NCBI RefSeq assembly: GCF_030209835.1
Contig: NZ_JARVRF010000015.1
Coordinates: forward strand, 98,485-162,484
Source: Arthrobacter sp. efr-133-R2A-120
GTDB taxonomy: Bacteria > Actinomycetota > Actinomycetes > Actinomycetales > Micrococcaceae
DNA: 64,000 nucleotides
Direction of reading: 5' to 3'
The position numbers and the translations under genes are program-made. Under the pieces are notes generated by a model that saw only the letters and a list, made by a program, of their open reading frames with translations, had not been told where the DNA came from and did no database searches. The number at the start of each line of letters is the position of its first letter. Position 1 is the stretch's first letter. This document shows positions 7,772 to 16,489 of the stretch, piece after piece.

Positions 7772-10449
7772 CTGAGGTGGTTTCGACCGATGCGCTCGTC
7801 GGACGATTCAGCGTGATGGCAGCCGTTGTCGACTGCCTTCTCGATGTCAACGGCCCCGGGGTCCTGCTTTTCGGCGACGCGGGCATCGGCAAAACGGCAC
7901 TGATTAATGAAGTGGTCCATGAATTGGGGCAACGTGTCCGCCCCTTCAGGGTCTTTGCCGGTCCCACCCTGGCCTCCGTGCCGTTTGCCGCCTTGGCGCC
8001 GCTGTTGACGGCTTTGACCCCAAGCCAGATCAATGAACCGTTGTCAGTCCTCAGGGCCGTGGTAGCGGCGTTGAACCCGGCAGGCCAGCCCCATCCAGCA
8101 CCCGCCGTCCTGATCGTGGAGGACGCACACCACATCGATGACAGCAGCGTGGCTGTCCTGGCGCAGTTGGCGGCGGCGGAAGCCGCCAAAGTCGTCTTCT
8201 TGTGCCGTCCGTATCCTGCGCCGCCAGCCGAGGTTTTCTCGATGTGGTCCGAGGGGCTCGTGGACCGATTCGACTTGCAGCCGCTCAACGAGCAGGAAGT
8301 TAACCAACTTTGCGCCCAGGCCTTGGAAGCGCCCGTCGTCCAGGGCACCAGCGCCGTCCTCTGCAAGTACTCCGGCGGAAACCCGATGTTCCTGCTGGAA
8401 CTCATCGAGCACGCAAAGTCGCTGGGCCAGTTGGTCTGCCGCAACGACGCCTGGATGCTTTCGGGCGAGCTGCGGGGAACCAGCGTGCGCTTGATGGACC
8501 TCGTGCGGAACCAGATCCTGATGCTGGGAGCCGCGCAGCGTGAGACCCTCGAGACCGTGGCATTGGCGGAGCCTGTCCCGCTGAACGTCGTACAACAGGC
8601 CTGCGACTCCAGTGCCGTGGATGAACTGCAGGAACTGCATTTCATCGAGATCGCGTCCGACCCCGCCCGGCACGTCCGGCTGGCGCAGCCGCTGGTTGGT
8701 GAAGTGATCCGCCAGCTGGTCCCGACCGCCCACAGCATGACCATCCGGCGGCGCATCGTGGAGCTCATGGGGGCCAAGCCGCAGACCATGGACGGACTGC
8801 TGCGCTTCGTCTCCTGGGGTTTGGAATCAGGCACCGAGGTTCCGGACTCCGACATCCTGGAAGCAGCCCAGCTGGCCAACCGCTTGTTCATCCCCAGCTA
8901 CGTGGAACGGGTAGCCGGCGCGATCAAGGATCCTTCGCTGAGGCTGGCAGCCCAGGTGGAGGTGGCGCGGGCCAAATGGTACCGGGGCGACATCAGGGGA
9001 TCGGTGTCCTCGCTTGCCGGAGTGGTGGACAGGACAAATGATCCGCGGACGGTCCGGCAGGCATCGATGTTGGCGGCCCAGCTTGCCGGGCGTCAAGGCG
9101 TCGGGCCGAACGCCATCAAACAAGCAGCATACGAATGGGAGGCGGCCCTGGCCAGGCTCGCCGAATCCCGTCAGGGGATCGACCCTGGTGAACTGGAACG
9201 CGGGAAGCTGGGAAGCAGGCTCCTCTCGCTGGAAGGCCTCCAAGCCGAAGGCCACTACGTCGAGACAGAGCGTGAGCTTCGCCAGATCTGGAAGGAAACG
9301 GACGACGACGAGTCCCGCCTCGTGGCGGGCACCCTCCTCGCCGAGGCCCTGGCTGTCACAGGACGCCCGGTTTCCGCCATCCAGATCCTGATGGAAATAC
9401 AGGAGATGGTTTCCACAAGCGGCGACTGGAGCCTCCAGTACGCAGGAATGGTGATGCGCCGCTACATTCTGGCCTTGCACCAGGCAGGTGAGTTCGGCGT
9501 TCTTGAAACGTTCCTCAAGAACCATGTTTCGCAGGCACCGAACTCCCTGATCTATTCAGGCGGGATGCTGCACCTGGCCGCAGGAATGGTGGACCTGCGC
9601 AGGGGAGACCTGGGGGTGGCGCTGCCCCGGCTTCGCCAGGCGGTCAGCATGCTGCGGGTCTCCGACATGGGAAGCGACCTGCCCGACGCCGTTGCTGCCG
9701 CCGCCTACGCGGCGTCGATCCTGAAACGCCGGGACACGGCCATGACGTACTCAAGCGAGTACGACGCATTGATCCGGGAAGGCGTGCATCCGTCGCTGCT
9801 GGCGCAAGGTCATGCGGCCGTTGCGCGAGCCGAACATACCGGATCGCAGACGGCGATTGCGAGACTCATGTCCCTTGCCGATTCCGCGGCCGCGGACGGA
9901 GCGATCGGCGCCGAGATCGACATCCTGATGTTGATCCTGAGGCTGGGAGACACGGGTGTGGCGCGTCGGCTGATAGCAGTAGCCGAGGGCAGCGAAGGCC
10001 GGACGGCTGAGTTTGCCCTGAGCGTCGGGCTTGCCCTTGCGCACAAGGACGCGGACCGCCTCATTGAGCTGAGTGAATCGGCCGCCAGGGACGGACTGGA
10101 GTTGGCCGCAGCTGATTGCGCCGGCCACGCCCTGCGGATCCTGGAAAGCAGGGGTGACAAGGCGCGCCAGCTGGAGGGACAGCGACTCCTCAAGCGCCGC
10201 ACCGCTGCCCTCGACAAGGCCGGCCCGGTCCTTGAGGGGGGTTCCCCGGATCTCCAGAAGCTGACCCGCCGCGAACAGGAAATTGCAACGCTCGTGCAGT
10301 CGGGTTCGAGCAACAAGGACATCGCGCTTAGCCTGGGCTTGTCATTGCGCACCGTTGAAGGTCATCTGTACCGAATGTTTGCCAAGCTTGGCATCAGCCA
10401 CCGGGAAGATTTGATGAACGGTGCCCACGGCACGCAGGGCCTGGGCTAG
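7768..10449 (+). CDS. LuxR/LAL-type regulator, intact Walker A and B
   Basis: 893 residues starting at the ATGA overlap with the preceding gene. The ATPase domain carries Walker A GDAGIGKT (near residue 35) and a Walker B-like VLIVEDAH. The middle is a long TPR-like helical region, and the C-terminal LuxR HTH has the core LSLRTVEGHLYRMFAKLG. It is the only one of the five regulators with both nucleotide-binding motifs apparently intact, so it may be the catalytically competent member of the set. The recognition helix is nearly identical to that of the three upstream paralogues, suggesting common or overlapping DNA targets. It is followed by a short hairpin and then the polysaccharide-gene promoter. 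Confidence 0.92.
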   Translation: MTEVVSTDALVGRFSVMAAVVDCLLDVNGPGVLLFGDAGIGKTALINEVVHELGQRVRPFRVFAGPTLASVPFAALAPLLTALTPSQINEPLSVLRAVVAALNPAGQPHPAPAVLIVEDAHHIDDSSVAVLAQLAAAEAAKVVFLCRPYPAPPAEVFSMWSEGLVDRFDLQPLNEQEVNQLCAQALEAPVVQGTSAVLCKYSGGNPMFLLELIEHAKSLGQLVCRNDAWMLSGELRGTSVRLMDLVRNQILMLGAAQRETLETVALAEPVPLNVVQQACDSSAVDELQELHFIEIASDPARHVRLAQPLVGEVIRQLVPTAHSMTIRRRIVELMGAKPQTMDGLLRFVSWGLESGTEVPDSDILEAAQLANRLFIPSYVERVAGAIKDPSLRLAAQVEVARAKWYRGDIRGSVSSLAGVVDRTNDPRTVRQASMLAAQLAGRQGVGPNAIKQAAYEWEAALARLAESRQGIDPGELERGKLGSRLLSLEGLQAEGHYVETERELRQIWKETDDDESRLVAGTLLAEALAVTGRPVSAIQILMEIQEMVSTSGDWSLQYAGMVMRRYILALHQAGEFGVLETFLKNHVSQAPNSLIYSGGMLHLAAGMVDLRRGDLGVALPRLRQAVSMLRVSDMGSDLPDAVAAAAYAASILKRRDTAMTYSSEYDALIREGVHPSLLAQGHAAVARAEHTGSQTAIARLMSLADSAAADGAIGAEIDILMLILRLGDTGVARRLIAVAEGSEGRTAEFALSVGLALAHKDADRLIELSESAARDGLELAAADCAGHALRILESRGDKARQLEGQRLLKRRTAALDKAGPVLEGGSPDLQKLTRREQEIATLVQSGSSNKDIALSLGLSLRTVEGHLYRMFAKLGISHREDLMNGAHGTQGLG

Positions 10450-10463
10450 CCGCACGCGCGGCT
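10448..10463 (+). terminator. Short hairpin after the LAL gene pair
   Basis: AGCCGC/GCGGCT stem with a four-base loop overlapping the stop codon and followed by TCCTT. It is a weak candidate terminator without a real U-tract. Confidence 0.35.
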
Positions 10464-10548
10464 TCCTTGCCCACTGCTTGGGGTGACCGCTTCCCCGAAG
10501 CCTCCTTCCGCCGTCGTCCGCTGCAATGAAGGGCGCGAGGCCTTAAAG

Positions 10549-10676
10549 CGAGTACTAAATCGAGTGGTGAAAAGCGCCCGGACGGGTAGTCAATGGCCCC
10601 GGAAGGGGCCGCGCATCCAAAGACGGGTATAGCCCACTCGCGCCCGCCCTAGGGGTTCGTTAATACGCTTTTCCTG
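10549..10676 (+). promoter_or_regulatory. Regulated promoter of the UDP-sugar dehydrogenase operon
   Basis: The full box CGGGTATAGCCCACTCG (10624-10640) is followed after 23 bases by the -10 box TACGCT (10664-10669), predicting a start near 10676. Further half-sites lie upstream: CGAGTACTAAATCGAGTGG at 10549-10567 and CGGGTAGT at 10583-10590. AAAGACGGGTA and the exact TACGCT are repeated at the 17.8 kb promoter. There is no recognisable -35 hexamer; the box abuts the -35 position, as expected for an activator-dependent promoter. Confidence 0.65.
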
Positions 10677-10716
10677 ATGGCAACCGCCACTCATTTGGGG
10701 ATAAGTGGGTCTCGAG

Positions 10717-10929
10717 ATGAAACGCAGGAAGAATTCTTTGCTCCAGGAAAACCACCCGGTAATCCGGCGAGAAGTCAGCTCCAATGCGACCGGTCTCCCG
10801 CTTTCGGCGGGTACCCCCACAATCGAGCCGGCGGCGAGCGGTCATGTGCCCTCTGAGACCAGGGCACATCCCGTTTCGCCGCCGGCTTTCTTTCACACTG
10901 GAGACAACAGGCACCGGGAGGTCGACTGA
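10717..10929 (+). CDS. Putative 70-residue leader protein of the polysaccharide operon
   Basis: Small ORF from ATG 10717, with GTGGG seven bases upstream. Its stop is two bases before the start of the UDP-sugar dehydrogenase, suggesting translational coupling. The product is basic at the N-terminus (MKRRKN), rich in Pro, Ser and Thr, and has no membrane segment or recognised domain. The distance from the -10 box to the ATG (47 intervening bases) is identical to that of the small ORF at 17906, and both starts are preceded by GGTCTC-N3. The proteins themselves are not similar. It may be a real small protein or a regulatory leader ORF. Confidence 0.45.
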   Translation: MKRRKNSLLQENHPVIRREVSSNATGLPLSAGTPTIEPAASGHVPSETRAHPVSPPAFFHTGDNRHREVD

Positions 10930-10931
10930 CC

Positions 10932-12314
10932 ATGGCACCGAACACGAAGGTAAAGACCCTCAAGGCAGAGCCCAGCGGGAGCTCGCAGTCCTTGCACACG
11001 CAGGCCCCAGCTTGGCCGGAGGGCGCGGGAACACGGACAAGCACACAGGACCAGGCCTTTACTTTCGACGTGGCGATCGTGGGCATGGGCTATGTCGGCC
11101 TGCCCACGGCCTTGGCCATCAACGCCTCCGGCCGGCGCGTTCTGGGCCTCGACGTGTCCGATGCCCGCCTGGCCGTGATCCGCGAGCAACGGGCCGATCT
11201 CCTCGACTCGGACAAGGAGCGGCTCAGCAACGCACTCCTGGACCCGACCTTCATGCTGAGCAGCGATTTGTCGTTGCTTGCCCGCGCGGCGGCGGTGGTT
11301 GTGTGCGTTCCCACTCCCGTAGACGAGTACTTGGTCCCGGACCTTGGCATTCTCCGGGCGGCGTGTGCCTCGGTGGTCGATTTCGCCACCACTGGCCAGC
11401 TGCTGATGCTGACCTCTACAACGTACGTCGGATCCACCCGCGACCTTCTGGCTTTGCCCCTGGCTGCCAAGGGACTTATTCCGGGCCGCGATGTGTTCGT
11501 GGCCTTTTCACCCGAGCGCATCAACCCTGGCGTGGATTCGTTCTCCCACGAAGACGTTCCCCGGGTAGTCGGCGGCGTGACCCCGGCCTGCGGCGAAGTT
11601 GCCGAACGGCTTCTGAGCGCCAGCACCAAGCTGGTCCACGTTGTACCGTCGGCGGATGTCGCCGAAATGACCAAGCTGGTGGAGAACACCTTCCGGGCCG
11701 TCAATATCGCCTTGGCGAACGAATTCGCCGATATCTGCCACGAACTCAATATGGAGGTCATGGACGTTATCGATGCGGCTTCCACCAAGCCATATGGATT
11801 CATGGCGTTCACTCCCGGCCCTGGGGTCGGCGGACACTGCATACCGTGCGACCCCCACTACTTGCTGTGGCAATTACGCAAGGCCCGCTTGACGGCTCCG
11901 GTGATCGAGCAAGCGATGGCCGGGATTGCAGGCAGGCCGCACCAGGTGGTGGAGAAGGCCCGGCGCATCCTGTCGGACCGCAATCACGGTGTTGCCGGTG
12001 CCCGCGTCATGGTGCTCGGAGTCGCGTACAAGCCCGATGTCGAAGATCTCCGGGAATCCCCGGCACTGGAGATCATCTCCGCCTTGATCGCCGACGGAGC
12101 GGAAGTGGCATTCTCCGATCCTTGGTGCCGGACGGCTCCGGATGGCCACGGCGGGACGCTCGAATCCGAGCAATCGCCTGCTGACTGGGGCGCGGATCTG
12201 GTGATCCTGCACACGAGGCACAGCCGGATGGAACTTGACTGGCTGGCCGGGGCATCAGCAGTCCTGGACACGACGTACCGCTTGCCCAAAGCCGACAACG
12301 TAACCCGGCTCTAG
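10932..12314 (+). CDS. UDP-sugar 6-dehydrogenase (UDP-HexNAc dehydrogenase-like)
   Basis: 460 residues of the UDP-glucose/GDP-mannose dehydrogenase family, which oxidises C6 of a nucleotide sugar to a uronic acid using two NAD+. The NAD-binding loop is VGMGYVG (50-56), SPER lies at 193-196, the catalytic-region lysine is in EMTKLVENTFR (about 245-255), and catalytic Cys303 sits in GVGGHCIPCDPHYL. That motif is closer to the UDP-N-acetyl-hexosamine branch (WbpA/WecC) than to UDP-glucose dehydrogenase; the substrate is inference. The ~44-residue low-complexity N-terminal extension is unusual, but GGGAGG at 10917-10922 supports this start. It is the first enzyme gene of an operon with an epimerase and a surface deacetylase and supplies precursors for an acidic polysaccharide. 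Confidence 0.9.
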   Translation: MAPNTKVKTLKAEPSGSSQSLHTQAPAWPEGAGTRTSTQDQAFTFDVAIVGMGYVGLPTALAINASGRRVLGLDVSDARLAVIREQRADLLDSDKERLSNALLDPTFMLSSDLSLLARAAAVVVCVPTPVDEYLVPDLGILRAACASVVDFATTGQLLMLTSTTYVGSTRDLLALPLAAKGLIPGRDVFVAFSPERINPGVDSFSHEDVPRVVGGVTPACGEVAERLLSASTKLVHVVPSADVAEMTKLVENTFRAVNIALANEFADICHELNMEVMDVIDAASTKPYGFMAFTPGPGVGGHCIPCDPHYLLWQLRKARLTAPVIEQAMAGIAGRPHQVVEKARRILSDRNHGVAGARVMVLGVAYKPDVEDLRESPALEIISALIADGAEVAFSDPWCRTAPDGHGGTLESEQSPADWGADLVILHTRHSRMELDWLAGASAVLDTTYRLPKADNVTRL

Positions 12315-12345
12315 ATCCACCAGGTTTTCGACGGAAGCAGGAGTA

Positions 12346-13350
12346 ATGAAAACAGCAATCACCGGCGGTGCCGGTTTCATAGGAAGCCACCTTGTTGAGC
12401 ACTTGTTGGCAGCCGGGGACGAAGTCGCCGTGCTGGACAACTTGTCGACCGGACGCTTGGAGAATCTCAAGGGCGTCATCGGCCACAGGAACTTCCATTT
12501 CGTCGAGGGCACCATTCTCGACCGGGATGCGGTGGACAGGGTCGTGGCGGGTGCCGACAGGGTCTTCCATCTGGCCGCCGCTGTTGGGGTGAACTTGATT
12601 GTCGACCACCCGTTGGAGAGCCTCCGCACGAATATCCATGGCACCGAAGTGGTCCTGGACGCGGTCCTGGAATCAGGTGCCTCAATCTTGCTGGCGTCCA
12701 CAAGCGAGATCTACGGCAAGAACACCTCGGACAGCCTCTCGGAGGAAGCGGACCGCATCCTGGGATCCGCGCTCAAATCCCGGTGGACCTACGCTGCGGC
12801 CAAGGGCATTGACGAGGCATTTGCCCATGCATACTGGCGCCAATTCGGGTTGCCGGTTGCCATCGTGCGGCTCTTCAACACAGTAGGCCCGCGGCAGACG
12901 GGCCGCTATGGAATGGTTGTTCCGCGACTTGTGCGGCAGGCGCTCCTCGGTGAGCCCCTGACGGTATACGGAGACGGCCACCAGACGAGGTGCTTCTCCT
13001 ACGTGGGCGATATCGTTCCCGCCATCGTCCGCATTTCCGAGGAGCCGCTTGCCTACGGAAATGCCTACAACCTCGGCGGCAGTTACGAGATTTCAATCCT
13101 GACGTTGGCCGAAAGGATCGTTGAACTCCTTGGGAGCGGCAGCGCCATCACCTTGGTGCCCTATGAGCAGGCGTACTCGGAAGGCTACGAGGACATGCGC
13201 CGGCGGGTTCCGGACAACAGCAAGTCTTTCGGGCTTGTTGGCTTCGAGCCGAAGACCACCTTGGATGAAATCATCCTCAACGTCGCGGCCGACTACAAGC
13301 CGGCAAAAGTCCTGGATCCCGCACGTTGGAAGATCACCCTCGCGTCTTGA
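12346..13350 (+). CDS. NAD-dependent epimerase/dehydratase (nucleotide-sugar SDR)
   Basis: 334-residue extended short-chain dehydrogenase acting on nucleotide sugars. It has the Rossmann motif TGGAGFIGSH (6-15), the catalytic Ser/Thr in STSEIYG (118-124) and the YxxxK pair Tyr149/Lys153. The closest relatives by motif are UDP-glucose 4-epimerase-like and UDP-glucuronate decarboxylase-like enzymes; RLFNTVGPRQ and YGDGHQTRCFSYV fit this group. AGGAG is at 12339-12343. It lies 31 bases after the UDP-sugar dehydrogenase, so it probably epimerises or decarboxylates that enzyme's product. Exact specificity cannot be assigned from sequence. Confidence 0.88.
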   Translation: MKTAITGGAGFIGSHLVEHLLAAGDEVAVLDNLSTGRLENLKGVIGHRNFHFVEGTILDRDAVDRVVAGADRVFHLAAAVGVNLIVDHPLESLRTNIHGTEVVLDAVLESGASILLASTSEIYGKNTSDSLSEEADRILGSALKSRWTYAAAKGIDEAFAHAYWRQFGLPVAIVRLFNTVGPRQTGRYGMVVPRLVRQALLGEPLTVYGDGHQTRCFSYVGDIVPAIVRISEEPLAYGNAYNLGGSYEISILTLAERIVELLGSGSAITLVPYEQAYSEGYEDMRRRVPDNSKSFGLVGFEPKTTLDEIILNVAADYKPAKVLDPARWKITLAS

Positions 13351-13438
13351 TGCGGGCCAGAACAAGCCGTGCCGACTGAAGCGGCGTCGTTCGACTGAAG
13401 TCGTTCAAGTGAAGAAGTACCGTGAAGAGAAAGGCTGA

Positions 13439-15400
13439 GTGCAAATGAAACGAATCTGGGGGGCGTCTTTGTCTCAACCTCGCCACAGGGCCGAACGCTT
13501 GAGCCCCAAGGGAAAGTCGCGTTGGCTCGCAGGCGTTCTGAGCGTCCTGATGTCAACGTCTGTCTTTGGGATAGCGGTACCGGCCGCCCACGCGGCGCCG
13601 AACACCATCATTACCCTGACTTTCGACGACGCCAACGCAGATCAGATTCCCGCTGCGGCTATCCTCAAAAGCAACGGGCTCAAGGGCACGTTCTTTACGC
13701 CGTCGGGCTTCCTCAACGCTCCGGGCTACATGACAACCCAGGAAGCACTGGCGTTGCAGGCGGACGGAAACGAGATCGGCGGCCACACAGTCACCCACCC
13801 GGACCTGGCCCAAATGGGTGCGGACGAGGTCACACGCCAGATCTGCAATGACAGGGTCAATCTCACCAACATGGGATTCACCAACGTCACCAACTTCGCG
13901 TACCCCTTCGCTTCCCTGACCCCGGCAGTGGAAACCACCGTCGCCGCCTGCGGATACAACAGCGCCCGCGGGCTCGGTGACCTGGAAAGCAAGGTGCCCG
14001 GAAGCGCAGGGCTGGGATTCGCTGAGACCCTTCCTCCCGCTGATCCTTATGACACAAAGGCCCCGGACGAAGTGGACAACACCTGGACGTTGACCGACCT
14101 GCAGAACCTGGTCACCAAGGCCGAGCCCGGCGGCGGCTGGGTGCAGGTGACGTTCCACCACATCGGTACCGGTATCGATCCAACGTCAGGAATCGCGGAT
14201 CCCCTGACGGTTTCCACCGCGCTCTTCACCCAGTATGTACAGTGGCTCGCCGCGGAGAAGGCCGCCGGGCGGATCGCCGTCCAGACGGTCCAGGAGACGC
14301 TTGGCGGAGCCGTCAAACCCGTTGTCGCCGGGCCGCCCGCACCGCCTCCCGTCACCGCGGGGAACCTCGTCAAGAATGCGAGCATGGAAACCGCTGGGCC
14401 GGTAGCTTCGGGACTGCCGCAATGCTGGGCCCAGGGCAACTACGGCAGCCACACTTCGGCCTTCACCACGGTAACCCCCGGGCATGGAGGCACCACCGGG
14501 ACCCATGCCGAGCAGCTCGTGATGTCGGCCTATGTCAGCGGGGACGCCAAGCTAGTGCCAACCCTCGACCTGGGCGAGTGCGCGCCAAGTGCGACTCCCG
14601 GCCACACCTATGAGATGAAAGCCTGGTACACCTCGACGACGACGACCCAATTCGAACTGTATTACCGCACGGGGCTGGGAACGTGGACGTATTGGACCGC
14701 TAGCCCGTATTTCCCGGCGTCGACCGCATGGGCACACGCTACGTGGACCTCGCCCGCGCTTCCAGTGGGTGCTTCGGCCGTCAGCATGGGCTTGAACCTG
14801 CTCGGCAACGGCACCTTGATCACGGACGACTTTGAACTCTATGACAGTGCAGGTATAAAGCACTTCATAGACGTCACTCCTACCACGGCGTTCTATGAGG
14901 AAATCAGTTGGCTGTCGAACAACTTGATTTCGCAAGGTTGGCCTGACAACACCTACCGTCCCCTCACGTCAATCACCCGCGAAGCCATGGCAGCGTTCCT
15001 CTACCGTTTCTCCGGAAGCCCTGTAGTGCCGGCGAACGCGCCCACGTTCTCCGATGTGCCAGCCGGCGCTCCGTTCTACAACGAGATCCGTTGGCTGGCA
15101 TCCACAGGCATCACCACGGGGTACCCGGACGGAACCTACCACCCAGGTGAGGCCGTCAGCCGGGCCGCGATGGCCGCGTTCCTCTATCGTCTCAAGGGCC
15201 GTCCCTCTGTGCCGGCGAACGCACCAACCTTCTCCGATGTGCCGGCCGGCGCTCCGTTCTACAACGAGATCCGTTGGCTGGCATCCACAGGCATCACTAC
15301 CGGCTTCCCTGACGGCACGTACAGGCCAACCACCGCAATCAACCGTGACGCCATGGCTGCCTTCTTGTACCGCTACAACATTGATTTCCCGAAGGGTTGA
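13439..15400 (+). CDS. Secreted NodB-type polysaccharide deacetylase with three SLH domains
   Basis: 653 residues: signal peptide (cleavage near Ala52), NodB deacetylase domain (about 55-300), a beta-sandwich carbohydrate-binding-like domain (about 310-480) and three C-terminal SLH domains (about 487-650). The metal-dependent active site looks intact: TFDD (Asp63/Asp64), HTVTH (His116, His120) and FHHIG (His240/241). It should remove acetyl groups from an N-acetylated surface polymer while attached to the wall. SLH domains generally bind pyruvylated secondary wall polymers, and a candidate pyruvyl transferase lies at 27992. The start is GTG 13439, with AAAGG four bases upstream; ATG 13445 is the alternative. 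It lies in the dehydrogenase-epimerase operon, 88 bases after the epimerase. The spacer repeats GACTGAAG. Confidence 0.92.
   Translation: MQMKRIWGASLSQPRHRAERLSPKGKSRWLAGVLSVLMSTSVFGIAVPAAHAAPNTIITLTFDDANADQIPAAAILKSNGLKGTFFTPSGFLNAPGYMTTQEALALQADGNEIGGHTVTHPDLAQMGADEVTRQICNDRVNLTNMGFTNVTNFAYPFASLTPAVETTVAACGYNSARGLGDLESKVPGSAGLGFAETLPPADPYDTKAPDEVDNTWTLTDLQNLVTKAEPGGGWVQVTFHHIGTGIDPTSGIADPLTVSTALFTQYVQWLAAEKAAGRIAVQTVQETLGGAVKPVVAGPPAPPPVTAGNLVKNASMETAGPVASGLPQCWAQGNYGSHTSAFTTVTPGHGGTTGTHAEQLVMSAYVSGDAKLVPTLDLGECAPSATPGHTYEMKAWYTSTTTTQFELYYRTGLGTWTYWTASPYFPASTAWAHATWTSPALPVGASAVSMGLNLLGNGTLITDDFELYDSAGIKHFIDVTPTTAFYEEISWLSNNLISQGWPDNTYRPLTSITREAMAAFLYRFSGSPVVPANAPTFSDVPAGAPFYNEIRWLASTGITTGYPDGTYHPGEAVSRAAMAAFLYRLKGRPSVPANAPTFSDVPAGAPFYNEIRWLASTGITTGFPDGTYRPTTAINRDAMAAFLYRYNIDFPKG
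15047..15303 (+). repeat. Near-identical tandem SLH-encoding segments
   Basis: The second and third SLH domains are almost identical at the DNA level (about 15047-15118 and 15230-15301, roughly 183 bases apart), while the first is diverged. This indicates recent duplication or gene conversion within the gene. Confidence 0.8.
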
Positions 15401-15514
15401 GCGCGGCTCGTCCTGAGGGACAGTGGGTGGGATTTCCCAGCAAATTTCCGGTGTTCTCCCGCCCAAGGCCACGTACACTGCGAAAAGCACGTAAGACAGG
15501 TCCCAAGGGAGCGA

Positions 15515-16300
15515 ATGGTGAATCCGGCGAAATCGACGGTGAAGCGTTGGAACCGCCCGGCCGTCTGCACTGCATTTTGCGTGGCCCTGCTGACGGCGGC
15601 CTGCACCGGACCAGGGCCGGCGCCGAGCCCGACCCAATCAGCCACGACGGCCGGGCGCTATCCCTGGCACACCGGGATAGTGTCCACGACCTTTTGGGTT
15701 GGCGAGATCTTTGATCCCAAGGCCGCAGATGGCAGCCAAGTAATGTCCACTTACGACTCCCAATGGATGCAGAGCTACGGAGGCTGCGACGGCGTCGTGA
15801 AGAACGGCTGCCAGACCGAGGCGAGAGCCCAGGCAAAAGGATACGCACCGACCAGCATGACTCCGAAGGAGAACCCGTTCTACCTCGATCTTCCTTTCGA
15901 TGACATCAACGATCCCATCGCGTTTGCTGAACGGGCCAGCGTCATCCCATGGGCGAATGATCCCGGGTTCGCTGGCAATGCCCAGAACCGTTCCTTCAGC
16001 TACATGAAGAATCAATGGGTCAGGATCCGGATGGGCAACCGCGAATGCTACGGACAGATCGAAGATGCCGGTCCGGGCCAGTATCACGACAAGGACTACG
16101 TCTTCGGTTCGAATGATGCCCGTCCAGCCAACAAGAACTTCAACGGGGCCGGCATGGATGTGTCGCCTGCGCTCAACGGGTGCCTTGGTTTCTCCGAGCT
16201 CGATGGCGAGTCGGACAAAGTCGACTGGCAGTTCGTGCCACGGGACCAGGTTCCGGCTGGCCCCTGGCTGAACATCGTCACGGTCAGCCAAGTGAAGTAG
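15515..16300 (+). CDS. Secreted lipoprotein, paralogue of the protein at 21098-22165
   Basis: 261 residues with a lipoprotein signal (LLTAAC, lipid-modified Cys30), a short Pro/Ser/Thr linker and a globular domain. It shares many blocks with the minus-strand gene ending at 21098: IVSTTFWVGEIF, NPFYLDLP, CYGQ(I/V)EDAGP and GAGMDVSPALNGCLGF. The MDVSPALN block resembles the Asp-containing strand of double-psi beta-barrel (RlpA/barwin-like) proteins, so a wall- or glycan-binding role is possible, but I do not firmly recognise the family. GGGAG lies just before the ATG. The upstream spacer has a -10-like TACACT (15474-15479), so it may have its own promoter as well as read-through from the SLH deacetylase. 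Confidence 0.85.
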   Translation: MVNPAKSTVKRWNRPAVCTAFCVALLTAACTGPGPAPSPTQSATTAGRYPWHTGIVSTTFWVGEIFDPKAADGSQVMSTYDSQWMQSYGGCDGVVKNGCQTEARAQAKGYAPTSMTPKENPFYLDLPFDDINDPIAFAERASVIPWANDPGFAGNAQNRSFSYMKNQWVRIRMGNRECYGQIEDAGPGQYHDKDYVFGSNDARPANKNFNGAGMDVSPALNGCLGFSELDGESDKVDWQFVPRDQVPAGPWLNIVTVSQVK

Positions 16301-16364
16301 CCACGGCGGCCGGGGCCGTCCCAGGAACCCGGTACAAGCAGCCCCTCGAAAACTGGAGGTATCC

Positions 16365-16451
16365 ATGCAGTGGCTTAAGAAATTGTTCCGGCACGGCAAC
16401 GGCCGGCACCTCGCCCGACCGGCCGACGGCAAGAACCAGAACAGGGCGTAA
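16365..16451 (+). CDS. 28-residue basic small ORF
   Basis: ATG 16365 to TAA 16451. A strong Shine-Dalgarno (GGAGG) lies five bases before the start, and the ORF follows the lipoprotein gene by 64 bases on the same strand. The product is strongly basic (MQWLKKLFRHGNGRHLARPA and eight more residues) with an amphipathic beginning. No family is recognised. The ribosome binding site is among the best in the region, which is the main reason to call it. Confidence 0.5.
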   Translation: MQWLKKLFRHGNGRHLARPADGKNQNRA

Positions 16452-16489
16452 CGTACTGGCCCGGCATGATCCTCTCTTGATCGGCGGGA

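Noticed and set aside
10670..10716. Possible riboswitch in the G-rich leaders before 10717 and 17906
   Set aside because: The leaders share GGGG and GGTCTC, but I could not match them to known c-di-GMP, c-di-AMP or other riboswitch cores, and they are only about 41 bases long.
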